From positions 1 through 63,281 of the forward strand of contig UQVJ01000002.1 of the NCBI GenBank assembly GCA_900544455.1: a DNA stretch of 63,281 nt. The letters run 5' to 3'. A program made the translations under genes and the position numbers. Shown here one piece after another: positions 36,156-44,349 of this stretch (position 1 is its first letter; each line of letters opens with the position of its first letter). The notes beneath the pieces are model-generated. The model did not search any database and had not been told where the DNA came from. It worked only from the letters and a program-made list of their open reading frames with translations. The stretch is from an uncultured Eggerthella sp. (GTDB lineage: Bacteria; Actinomycetota; Coriobacteriia; Coriobacteriales; Eggerthellaceae).

Positions 36156-36862
36156 TTTTTCCTCCTAAACCACTGAACCAATAGAATAGAAATGCTCATT
36201 CGAAGCATGTATGCAACTGACTTGGTGAAGTTCAGGTAGCTTTCGCCAGCCGTGCGCTCACGCATTTCAACTTGAATTTCCTCAACCTTATAGCCCCAAC
36301 GCATTAGCAGAGACACGGTATCTGGCTCGGGGCCAAGGTCGAGCTCGTTTGCAAGCAAGGGGATCATCGTCTTGTCGAAAAGGCGCATACCCGACGTAGG
36401 GTCCTGAATGCGCTTTCGCGTGGTAACAAGAATCATTGCGGTAATCAGGGCGCTGCCCATCATACGAGCGGAAAAGGGTTTCTTGGTTGAAGCAAAGCGA
36501 CTGCCAATAACAATGTTTACGTGGTTTCTCTCCGCCAACGCAACCATATCCTCGATATAAGCAGCTGAATGCTGGCCATCGGCATCGAACTGCACTGCGT
36601 AATCGTAGCCTTGCTCGTAGGCATAGCGCATTCCTGTTTGAAAGGCTCCAGCAAGACCAAGGTTTACCGGCAGGTCAATAACGTTGTAGCCATGCTCGCG
36701 GCAAATGGCAAGCGTATCGTCTTTCGAACCATCGTTGACGATAACGTAATCAACCCCTGGCGCATTGGTACGCAGGTCTTCAATTGTCGAAACAATATTG
36801 TCTCGTTCGTTGTACGCAGGAACAACCGCAAGCACGCGGCGACCCCCGATAGCGTTGTCCAC
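36152..36862 (-). CDS. Polyprenyl-phosphate glycosyltransferase (DPM1-like GT2)
   Basis: About 236 residues if the start is the GTG at 36862 (AGGGAG ten bases upstream); the frame is open with TTG to 36901. Motifs: VLAVVPAYNERDNIVSTIE, VNDGSKDDT, NLGLAGAFQTG and the DxD motif QFDADGQH. It probably loads a sugar on undecaprenyl phosphate for use by membrane GT-C or GtrII enzymes. The strong membrane-proximal C-terminus (RMSISILLVQWFRRKK) and the DUF2304 partner agree with this. Confidence 0.9.
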   Translation of the reverse strand: MDNAIGGRRVLAVVPAYNERDNIVSTIEDLRTNAPGVDYVIVNDGSKDDTLAICREHGYNVIDLPVNLGLAGAFQTGMRYAYEQGYDYAVQFDADGQHSAAYIEDMVALAERNHVNIVIGSRFASTKKPFSARMMGSALITAMILVTTRKRIQDPTSGMRLFDKTMIPLLANELDLGPEPDTVSLLMRWGYKVEEIQVEMRERTAGESYLNFTKSVAYMLRMSISILLVQWFRRKK

Positions 36863-37004
36863 TTTCGAACTACTCCCTAAATCGATAACGCTTTTACACA
36901 AATGTTAATTGTATCGCCCATTACATTCCGTAAATAGAACAATCTCGTAAGGGTATATCCTTTTCGTATTCAACAGGCAGCAAGCAGAATTCTGCGAGGA
37001 CACC

Positions 37005-38201
37005 ATGCAGACCAGCAACGACAATACACCGACGCACAGCAATGCAAGCTCTTTTTGCTGCATTTGCATTTTCTCTGCTCTATACGAGCCCCATGTTGGC
37101 GGTGTCGAAACCTACACCAAAGGAATCGCAAATGCCTTGGTTAAAAAGGGCCATCGGGTAATCGTTGTTACGAATAACACAGACAACGCGCTCGAGCAAG
37201 AAAGCGCCAATGGCATTGAGGTTGTGAGGCTGCCCTGCAGCCCCCTGCTCAACGGCAGATTCCCGCTATCTAAGAAGTGTCCTTCTAGCGATGCGCTTTG
37301 GAAATGGCTCGATTCTCAAGCTATCGACCATGTTGTGGTAAATACGCGTTTCTACCCTTTAAGTATCCTTGGCTTAAAATTTGCGAGAAAAAAGAGCATC
37401 GAGCCCGTTCTTATTGAGCACGGCTCGGCGCATCTCACCCTGGGAAACCCCGCTCTGGACATTCCGCTGAATATTGTCGAGCACACAATGACCATGTTTG
37501 CAAAGCACTCAAAACCCCGCTGTTTTGCCGTGTCGCAGAAAGCAAGCGAATGGCTTTCCCATTTCGAGATTTCATCCTGCGGTGAAATCACCAACGCCAT
37601 TGAGGCAGACGAGTACCTTTCGCAAGCAAGCTCGCGCGATTTTCGAGCCGAACTCAATATCCCCAACGATGCCTTGCTCATCGCGAGCGCAGGGCGCTTC
37701 GTCCCAGAAAAGGGAGTTATGCAGCTTGCGGAGGCGGTCTCGCACCTTACCGAACGCCATTCATCGGAGCACCCGAGCATCGTCGCCGTTATGGCCGGCG
37801 ATGGTCCCCTGCTCCCCAAGGTCGAGGCGCTTGCATGCCCAAACGTTATAACCCCTGGCATGCTCAACAAAAGCGATCTCGCTGCACTGCTTAAGCAATC
37901 GGATTACTTTTGTCTCCCCTCACGATCCGAGGGTTTTTCTACGGTTCTCTTGGAAGCTGCGGCTTGCGGCACCGCCCCAATAGCAACCGACGTCGGGGGC
38001 ATGAAAGAAATTGCCCCCTCAAATGAGTATGGCATCATGCTTCCTTCGATGAGCTCCAACGACATAACTACCGCGCTCAGCAAGGCGGCAAGCGATCCCG
38101 AAGGGGCAACGGAAAGGGGGAGCAAGGTGGCAAAGCGAGTTAGGAACCACTTTACCTGGGGCACCTCAGCGAACGCCCTTCTTGCCGCTCTTAAGAACTA
38201 G
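37005..38201 (+). CDS. Glycosyltransferase family 4
   Basis: A 398-residue GT-B enzyme with FSALYEPHVGGVETYTKGIA, ASAGRFVPEKGVMQLAEAV and the C-terminal signature FCLPSRSEGFSTVLLEAAAC. The start has GAGGA directly upstream. It is transcribed divergently from the GT2-DUF2304-LicD-flippase operon and ends 47 bases from a convergent ATP-grasp gene. The donor and acceptor are unknown. Confidence 0.88.
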   Translation: MQTSNDNTPTHSNASSFCCICIFSALYEPHVGGVETYTKGIANALVKKGHRVIVVTNNTDNALEQESANGIEVVRLPCSPLLNGRFPLSKKCPSSDALWKWLDSQAIDHVVVNTRFYPLSILGLKFARKKSIEPVLIEHGSAHLTLGNPALDIPLNIVEHTMTMFAKHSKPRCFAVSQKASEWLSHFEISSCGEITNAIEADEYLSQASSRDFRAELNIPNDALLIASAGRFVPEKGVMQLAEAVSHLTERHSSEHPSIVAVMAGDGPLLPKVEALACPNVITPGMLNKSDLAALLKQSDYFCLPSRSEGFSTVLLEAAACGTAPIATDVGGMKEIAPSNEYGIMLPSMSSNDITTALSKAASDPEGATERGSKVAKRVRNHFTWGTSANALLAALKN

Positions 38202-38247
38202 TTTTCCTGCGAGGCATCAAAAGCGATTGGGATGGCGCTGCCAATAA

Positions 38248-39440
38248 TCAAGGTCTCTCTATCCTCACTTCCACAAGTTCAAGTGCTCGCTTGCAATTAT
38301 CAAGAGCTTCCTCTCGAGATCCACCACACGCAACAACCGAAACAAAGCGGGCAGAATCATCGACGGCCTTCTCGTAGCGCTCGCCAATAACACCATGGCG
38401 CTCAACATGAAGGACCCCGCTCGAAGACCTTGCAGCATCTAGACCGTCAAGTCCCAACAGTACGCCTTCGCTTGCTGGAAGGAACCTAGTTGCCACATAG
38501 CTTCCACTGTCGTAATACCCGTTTATGCTAGGCTTTTCGCCCAACGCGATCCTAACCATGCATTCAATCATGTCGATGCCCCCAACAGAGCCCTGGATAA
38601 GATAAGAAGTAATCCAGTCCCCGCCCAAACGCGCTCCCAACTCGACCATCTTGGGGCCATTGGGCGTCACGATTATCTCAACGTGAGCTGCACTGTTCTT
38701 CAGCCCGACAGCCAAAACAGCAGCCTTTGCTAATTCCGAAATAGCGGCACGATCTTCGTCTTTGAGGCCTGTCGGCTGACAATGGCCGATTTCAAAGTAA
38801 TTAGGAGCACCAGAAGTTAGCTTGTCCGTCACCTGAAGTACATGGGCTACGCCGTCAACAACAAGAAGCTCAACGCTTACTTCTGGACCGATCATATATT
38901 CCTCGACAAGAACATCGCCAGAAAGCCCCGCCTCCGAAGCGGCAAGAAGAGCGGGCATGAGTTCCTCGCGCGAATGGACCAAATTCACACCACGGCCACC
39001 AGCACTATCTGTCGGCTTCGCGATGATCGGGTAAGGGATTTCAGGGGCGAACTGACCTATATCTTCTTTCTTTGCAACGACGAAGGAAGGGTGAGCAACC
39101 CCTTTCCGAGCGAAGCACTCTATCATGCGATGCTTGTCGGTGGAATTAAGCGCCGCCTCCACCGAATTGCCCGGCAGCCCTAGCTCCTCGCAAAGCTTGG
39201 AGACAGTCACAACCGAAGTATCACATGCCCCACTAGCAATGGCGTCAGGCAAATATTCTTTGGCAATCTCGAGCATGGCGTCGAAATCCCTAATGGAGCC
39301 GCAAAAGAAATCGTCTGCAATTTGCGCAGCCGGAGCATCCGGGCTAATGTCAGCAACGCCCACTCGCAGCCCCATAGCCTTAGCTCTCTCTACAACAGGT
39401 TTTGGAATACCGGACCGCCCAACAGCAGCAGCTTCTTCAT
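38248..39440 (-). CDS. ATP-grasp family ligase, frameshifted near its start
   Basis: The main frame (39375 to 38248) lacks the expected N-terminus. Upstream in another frame lies ATG at 39440 followed by KKLLLLGG, which matches the first strand of the other ATP-grasp gene (MKTILLLGG). Joining them at the GGCGGTCC sequence around 39415-39420, by adding one base, gives LLLLGGSGIPKPVVERAKAMGL, a normal pre-ATP-grasp fold. A one-base deletion is therefore likely, real or an artefact. The core shows PIIAKPTDSAGGRGVNLV, VLVEEYMIGPEVSVELLV and MVELGARLGGDWITS. It is the third ATP-grasp gene of the locus; its substrate is unknown. Confidence 0.82.
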
Positions 39441-39777
39441 ATGTGACCTCCCAAGCATCTCACGTCATCGCAACGCTTAAAAGCGTCCACGATACCAAAG
39501 GCGTACACGCAATATCGCAGTCGGTATCGTGCCTTTCTCCATGAAAGCAGTTTTCTTCCGACACCAAGACTCGTCTCAGTATCTAGAAGATGAATGCGAT
39601 TTGCAAACCACGACAACCGACTCGTCTAACATAAGCCCATTTCGCAATAAGGGCTATTTGCCGCCTTCCAATAAATATTTCCACAATCATAATTAACAGT
39701 ATCCCCTGATAATGCAGCGATCAAACAGGTACAATTGGGCTATCAAAATATCGCCGACCAGGTGAGGGATACATAAA
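39441..39777. promoter_or_regulatory. Intergenic control region between ATP-grasp gene and choline-binding gene
   Basis: About 340 bases without a gene. It contains a 9-bp inverted repeat CACGATACC/GGTATCGTG (39488-39496 with 39523-39531). Downstream a TACAAT box near 39728-39735 precedes the 39778 start by about 45 bases, with a poor -35. The region is rather AT-rich toward the gene, consistent with promoters. Confidence 0.4.
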
Positions 39778-42018
39778 ATGAACACTGCAATTTCACGGAT
39801 TGGTTTTTTATTAATCCCCGCAGCGCTTGCGCTGGCGCTTACGCCCGCTGCCGCAATGGCAAACGAGCTTCAAAATGGGGTGAGCTCAACTAATTCTGGC
39901 TACGCGGAGCAAATGCAAGAACCTCCTGCCGGGGAAGCGCCAACAGGAAATGAGCCCGCTCCAAAAAGCGAATCTCCAGAGAAAGCGGCAGAGACAACCA
40001 CTCCAGGCTCGCCGTCAAACACAAGCTCTTCTGAGCCTGCAGAGGCAGCAAAAAATGGACTCGTGCTGGAAAACGGACATCTAACCAATTACTCCAACGG
40101 CATTGAGGCGGCCATATCCGGCTGGCGCGATTTCGAAGATTCTTGGTATTGGTTTGCCAATTCCTCAAAGGCTACCGAATCGAAATGGGTTAAAACAGGC
40201 GGCAAGCAGTACCGCCTCGGGGCAGACGGCAAGATGATCACAGGAAACTTCTCTGTTGGCAGCGCTCTGTACCATGCCACTTCGTCAGGGGCTATCGTAA
40301 CTGGCGGCGGATGGGTTAAGGCCGACGGAAATTGGTGGTATCCAAACAGCAATGGTGCGCTTCGCACCGGATGGCTTTATGCTGGCGGAAATTGGTATTG
40401 GCTCAATGACAAAACCGGCGCAATGGCAACTGGCTGGGTGAAAGCAGCCGACGGAAAATGGTATCTGATGAACAGATCGGGAGCCATGCTTACTGGCTGG
40501 CAAAAGAGGGGGTCATGGTACTACCTGGCCTCCTCCGGCGCCATGCAGACTGGATGGCTTAGCAGTGGCGGCTCCTGGTACTGGCTGGACCACAATTCGG
40601 GCGCCATGCAGACTGGATGGATCGAAGATGACAACGGCAAATGGTGGTTTGCCGAAGGCTCAGGAGCACTTGCCACTTCAGCTCATTGGGTAAAGGGCTA
40701 TGGCGGATCCTGGTATCGCGTTGACAACAATGGAGCAATGGCAACTGGCTGGCGTCATGTTTCCAACCAGTGGTACTGGATGGACCCCTCGCAAGACGGA
40801 AAGATGGCAGCCAATGAACTCGTCAACGATAATGGGACGTATTATTGGTGCAATTCTTCTGGCGCCATGATTCGTAATGGCTGGTGCAAAGACAGCGCCT
40901 GGCATTGGGCTTCCGGATCGGGGGCAATGAGTTCTGGCTGGCTGAAAACTGGCGGCTCTTGGTACTGGCTCGACCCCTCCGACCCAAAGCATCCCATGCT
41001 AACAGGATTGCAGACAATCAATGAATCCGATTACTTTTTCAAGGATTCAGGCGCAATGGCGTCAACTTGCTGGGTGAAAGTTGACACAACAGGAAATGCT
41101 CGCTTTGCTTCGTCTTCTGGGGCGCTTGGCAACATAGCTCGCGATGCTGACGGCACATTAAAGAGCAATGGCGTTCTTTGCTCAGGCTGGGTAAACCTCG
41201 GTGATGGGGTGAAAACCTATGCTGATCCCATATCCCATAAGGCCATGACCGGCTGGATTAAGGACGGAACCGAAACCTATTACATCAATCCCTCTTCAGG
41301 CGTTGTGTCAACCGGCTGGGAGCAGATCAATGGGGCTTGGTACCTATTCAACTACAGCGGCAAAATGCTGACCAACTGGCAAAAAGTCGGTGGTAACTGG
41401 TACTACATGGATTCCTCTGGCGCCATGCAAACCGGTTGGCTGAAAACTGGCGACACCTGGTATTACCTTAATGGCTCGGGCGCGATGCTCACCGGGTGGC
41501 AATGGATCGGCGGCAACTGGTACTACATGAACGGCTCGGGCGCGATGCAGACAGGATGGCTGAAGCAAGGAGGAACCTGGTATTACTTCAATGGCAGCGG
41601 AGCTTGGGCCCCCAACCCGGAACGTGCCCAAATGACAGATCGAATCTGGGGATGCAACAGTGGAACCCAATGGCTCATTGCCGTAAACAGATCGACTCAT
41701 AAAGTTGGTATCTATAGGGGCTCATCACACAATTGGTCCCTGCAGTATTACGTTGACTGTGTTACAGGAGCACCAAGCAGCCCCACAATCACAGGAACGT
41801 TCCGAACTAGCGGCGGAAAAAGGATGGCACTGAGCACCGATAGCCGCGCAAAATGGTGCACACAGATCAGCGGCGGATACTTCTTCCATACAATTCTCGC
41901 TTCAAACAACGAGCTGGGGAAAAGCCTTTCCCATGGCTGCATCAGAATGGCATACCCTGATGCGCAGTGGATATACAACAACATCTACGCTGGTACCACG
42001 GTTGTAATTTACGGATAG
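39778..42018 (+). CDS. Choline-binding-repeat protein with C-terminal L,D-transpeptidase
   Basis: A 746-residue secreted protein. A signal peptide (residues 1-28, ending PAAAMA) is followed by a Ser/Pro/Glu-rich linker (about 30-85). About twenty CW_binding repeats of the form GWxxxxGxWYYxxxxGxMxTG follow, to about residue 620. The C-terminal YkuD domain (about 625-746) has the motif HTILASNNELGKSLSHGC, with catalytic Cys at 721 and His at 704. L,D-transpeptidases cross-link peptidoglycan stems or attach proteins. Choline-binding repeats would hold the enzyme on phosphocholine-substituted polymer. A strong terminator follows. This fits directly with the licCAB and LicD genes of the locus. Confidence 0.93.
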   Translation: MNTAISRIGFLLIPAALALALTPAAAMANELQNGVSSTNSGYAEQMQEPPAGEAPTGNEPAPKSESPEKAAETTTPGSPSNTSSSEPAEAAKNGLVLENGHLTNYSNGIEAAISGWRDFEDSWYWFANSSKATESKWVKTGGKQYRLGADGKMITGNFSVGSALYHATSSGAIVTGGGWVKADGNWWYPNSNGALRTGWLYAGGNWYWLNDKTGAMATGWVKAADGKWYLMNRSGAMLTGWQKRGSWYYLASSGAMQTGWLSSGGSWYWLDHNSGAMQTGWIEDDNGKWWFAEGSGALATSAHWVKGYGGSWYRVDNNGAMATGWRHVSNQWYWMDPSQDGKMAANELVNDNGTYYWCNSSGAMIRNGWCKDSAWHWASGSGAMSSGWLKTGGSWYWLDPSDPKHPMLTGLQTINESDYFFKDSGAMASTCWVKVDTTGNARFASSSGALGNIARDADGTLKSNGVLCSGWVNLGDGVKTYADPISHKAMTGWIKDGTETYYINPSSGVVSTGWEQINGAWYLFNYSGKMLTNWQKVGGNWYYMDSSGAMQTGWLKTGDTWYYLNGSGAMLTGWQWIGGNWYYMNGSGAMQTGWLKQGGTWYYFNGSGAWAPNPERAQMTDRIWGCNSGTQWLIAVNRSTHKVGIYRGSSHNWSLQYYVDCVTGAPSSPTITGTFRTSGGKRMALSTDSRAKWCTQISGGYFFHTILASNNELGKSLSHGCIRMAYPDAQWIYNNIYAGTTVVIYG
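40090..41610 (+). repeat. Coding array of CW_binding (choline-binding) repeats, gene 1
   Basis: About twenty units of roughly 20 residues (60 bases), each with G-W, W-Y-W/Y-Y and G-A-M signatures. Nucleotide identity between the later units is high, e.g. near 41340-41600, which favours recombination between units. Confidence 0.85.
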
Positions 42019-42023
42019 CAACT

Positions 42024-42060
42024 AAAGGGCGAGGGGTTCACCCCCTCGCCCTTTTTCTTT
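42024..42060 (+). terminator. Rho-independent terminator after the L,D-transpeptidase gene
   Basis: An 11-bp GC-rich stem (42026-42036 with 42042-42052, AGGGCGAGGGG/CCCCTCGCCCT) with a 5-base loop is followed by TTTTTCTTT. It starts six bases after the stop codon. Confidence 0.92.
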
Positions 42061-42176
42061 AGCGGTCACAACTTGTGTGCCACACATGAAAACAAAGGCT
42101 CACCCACCAACGAACCTCGACAAAACATCGCATGTTTAGATATTATCGAAAGGACAATTCACGAAAGGCGGCTTGC

Positions 42177-44234
42177 ATGGCGTTTGAGAAAAAAATATTC
42201 AGCTCCATCCTTTCATTGGTTTTGGTAACGGGTCTCTTACCTTGCCCCGCATTCGCAGATACCATCAATGCAGGCAACGAGACTAAAACAAAAGACCCAA
42301 GCAGCCAAAACTCAGCATTATATGACGATGGCATAGCCTCAAAACCCGATCTGTCCGAAACCGACGTGGATGACGAGACCACAGGCAACACGGACGAGTA
42401 CGACGATTCCGATATCGCAGCAATGGATGACAGAGAATACGATACTGACGCCGAATTTTCCGAACCTGACTACAGCGATGGCAAGCTTGCAATATGGGCA
42501 GACGGGCTTGACGGTTCCACCGATATTACGGATATATACCCACCAGATACCAACGAGATCGAACTTTACTCAAATGGTTCCAGCGTTTCCCCCATGACGT
42601 TCAGCGACGAGATGCTTTATTTCTGCAAGTATGAAAGCAGTTGCAATTACGACCAAGGACTTAGCTCGGGCGATGGCTACCATGCAATGGGCTATTTCCA
42701 ATTCGACAACCGCTATGGCCTGGGCAGCTTCCTTAAAGCGGTATATCAGTACAATCCCTCAAAATACAAAGCCCTCAAGGTCATCGGCGACCGCTACGGA
42801 TGGGATGTAACGGGCGCAACAAGAAGCAACAACACTTTTACCCGACTGGGCAACGACCTTAACACCGCATGGCACGCCGCATACAAAGCCGACCCCAATG
42901 AGTTTTCACGGCTGCAAAACGGCTGGGCCTACACGGAGTATTACAGCGGATCGCTAGGAGCCCGCGGGTGCCTGGGCGCATTCGGCATCAACCTCGACAA
43001 CCGCCCCGATTGCATCAAAGGCTTATGCTGGGGCATGGTCAACCTCTTCGGAGCCGGCGGTGGCGCCTCGTATATCAAAAACGGCAACTACTACGGCGCA
43101 AACTGGTTTTTCAAGTATTCAGGCATCAACGAATCCATGTCCGACGAAACGTTGATTGTTACGCTCTGCGACTTCGTTGTTAACAATGTTTCCAAGCGCT
43201 ACCCCAAGCAGCAGATATATTGGAAAGGATGGCAGAATCGCTACCGCAGCGAAAAAGAAGATTGCCTGAGTTACCTGAATGTTGACCGCTGGATCAACAG
43301 CGGCGGCAAGTGGTGGTACCGTCACGCCGACGGCTCCTACACACGCAACGACTGGGAACACATCAATGGATACTGGTACTATTTCGATGGTTCTGGCTGG
43401 ATGCAAACTGGATGGCTGAAGCTCGACAATTCCTGGTATTGGCTCAATGGTTCTGGAGCAATGGCAACCGGATGGCAGAAAATTGGCGGCAGCTGGTACT
43501 ACTTCAATGGCAGTGGCGTCATGCAGACTGGATGGCTGAAGCTCAGGAACAGCACTTACTACCTCAACGGATCAGGCGCCATGCTCACCGGGTGGCAGCT
43601 AATCAACGGAAACTGGTACTACATGAACGGCTCGGGGGCCATGCTCACCGGGTGGCAGTGGATCGGCAATGATTGGTACTACCTCTATAGCAATGGCGTG
43701 ATGAAAACGGGTTGGTTGGAACTCGGCGAAACCAAGTATTACCTTGATGGGTCCGGAGCCATGAGAACAGGATGGTTCAAGGTCGATAGCAAATGGTATT
43801 ACGCCAATGGTTCGGGAGCGATGCAAACAGGATGGCTGAAAACCGGCAACACCTGGTACTACCTCAACGGGTCGGGGATTATGCTCACCGGATGGCAGTG
43901 GATCGGGAGCGCCTGGTACTACCTCAACGGGTCGGGGGCAATGGCGACTGGGTGGCTGAAACTTGGAAGCGCCTGGTACTACCTCAACGGGTCGGGGGCC
44001 ATGCTCACCGGGTGGCAATCCATCGGAGGAAAGTGGTACTACCTTAACGGCAGTGGAGCCATGAAAACCGGATGGTACAAGGTCGGCAGCAACTGGTACT
44101 ATTCCAACCCTAGCGGCGTCATGCGCTACTCCACCTGGATCGGCGACTACTACCTGCTGGGCGATGGACGAATGGCAACCAACCGCTGGGTCGGGGGTTA
44201 CTATGTGGGCGCCGACGGGAAATGGGTGCGATAA
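42177..44234 (+). CDS. Choline-binding-repeat protein with lysozyme-like catalytic domain
   Basis: 685 residues from ATG 42177, which has AAAGG eight bases upstream; the in-frame ATG at 42132 has no RBS. A signal peptide (about 1-27, ending CPAFA) and an acidic linker (about 28-135) are followed by a compact domain (about 140-365). This begins MLYFCKYESSCNYDQG, then GYHAMGYFQFDNRYGLG. A Glu (residue 153) in K-Y-E-S-S followed by a G-Y-F-Q-F motif resembles lysozyme-like/lytic transglycosylase folds (E-S ... G-L-M-Q-I); the exact family is not certain. About fifteen CW_binding repeats fill residues 375-640. It is probably a wall hydrolase bound to phosphocholine polymer. Confidence 0.8.
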   Translation: MAFEKKIFSSILSLVLVTGLLPCPAFADTINAGNETKTKDPSSQNSALYDDGIASKPDLSETDVDDETTGNTDEYDDSDIAAMDDREYDTDAEFSEPDYSDGKLAIWADGLDGSTDITDIYPPDTNEIELYSNGSSVSPMTFSDEMLYFCKYESSCNYDQGLSSGDGYHAMGYFQFDNRYGLGSFLKAVYQYNPSKYKALKVIGDRYGWDVTGATRSNNTFTRLGNDLNTAWHAAYKADPNEFSRLQNGWAYTEYYSGSLGARGCLGAFGINLDNRPDCIKGLCWGMVNLFGAGGGASYIKNGNYYGANWFFKYSGINESMSDETLIVTLCDFVVNNVSKRYPKQQIYWKGWQNRYRSEKEDCLSYLNVDRWINSGGKWWYRHADGSYTRNDWEHINGYWYYFDGSGWMQTGWLKLDNSWYWLNGSGAMATGWQKIGGSWYYFNGSGVMQTGWLKLRNSTYYLNGSGAMLTGWQLINGNWYYMNGSGAMLTGWQWIGNDWYYLYSNGVMKTGWLELGETKYYLDGSGAMRTGWFKVDSKWYYANGSGAMQTGWLKTGNTWYYLNGSGIMLTGWQWIGSAWYYLNGSGAMATGWLKLGSAWYYLNGSGAMLTGWQSIGGKWYYLNGSGAMKTGWYKVGSNWYYSNPSGVMRYSTWIGDYYLLGDGRMATNRWVGGYYVGADGKWVR
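43285..44115 (+). repeat. Coding array of CW_binding (choline-binding) repeats, gene 2
   Basis: About fourteen units of 19-21 residues, with repeats of the form GSGAMxTGW and WYYLNGSG. Units near 43550-44050 are nearly identical at DNA level (for example CTCAACGGGTCGGGG recurs), suggesting recent expansion. Confidence 0.85.
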
Positions 44235-44253
44235 GCCAGTCGTCTCGTTTATT

Positions 44254-44333
44254 GTTTGTTCAAATTATTTCCATATAGCCGAATATTGAACATGAGTTCA
44301 ATATTCGGCTATACTTATTTATATTGAACAAAC
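44254..44333 (+). promoter_or_regulatory. Nested palindromic operator/promoter of the licCA-licB operon
   Basis: An 18-bp perfect inverted repeat (44274-44291 with 44296-44313, 4-base centre) is flanked by an outer 10-bp inverted repeat GTTTGTTCAA/TTGAACAAAC (44254-44263 with 44324-44333). All four arms contain TTGAAC. The inner and outer TTGAAC motifs repeat with a 38-base step. A promoter-like TTGAAC (44286-44291) with TATACT (44310-44315, spacer 18) overlaps the palindrome. The first gene downstream encodes a wHTH fused to LicC-LicA, an obvious candidate to bind here. The hairpin may also terminate the upstream choline-binding gene. Confidence 0.75.
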
Positions 44334-44349
44334 CAACGGGGAGAAACCT

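Noticed and set aside
43285..44115. Periodic repeats as a CRISPR array
   Set aside because: The period encodes choline-binding units in one open frame. Repeat units have no constant spacer/repeat structure and no cas genes are present.
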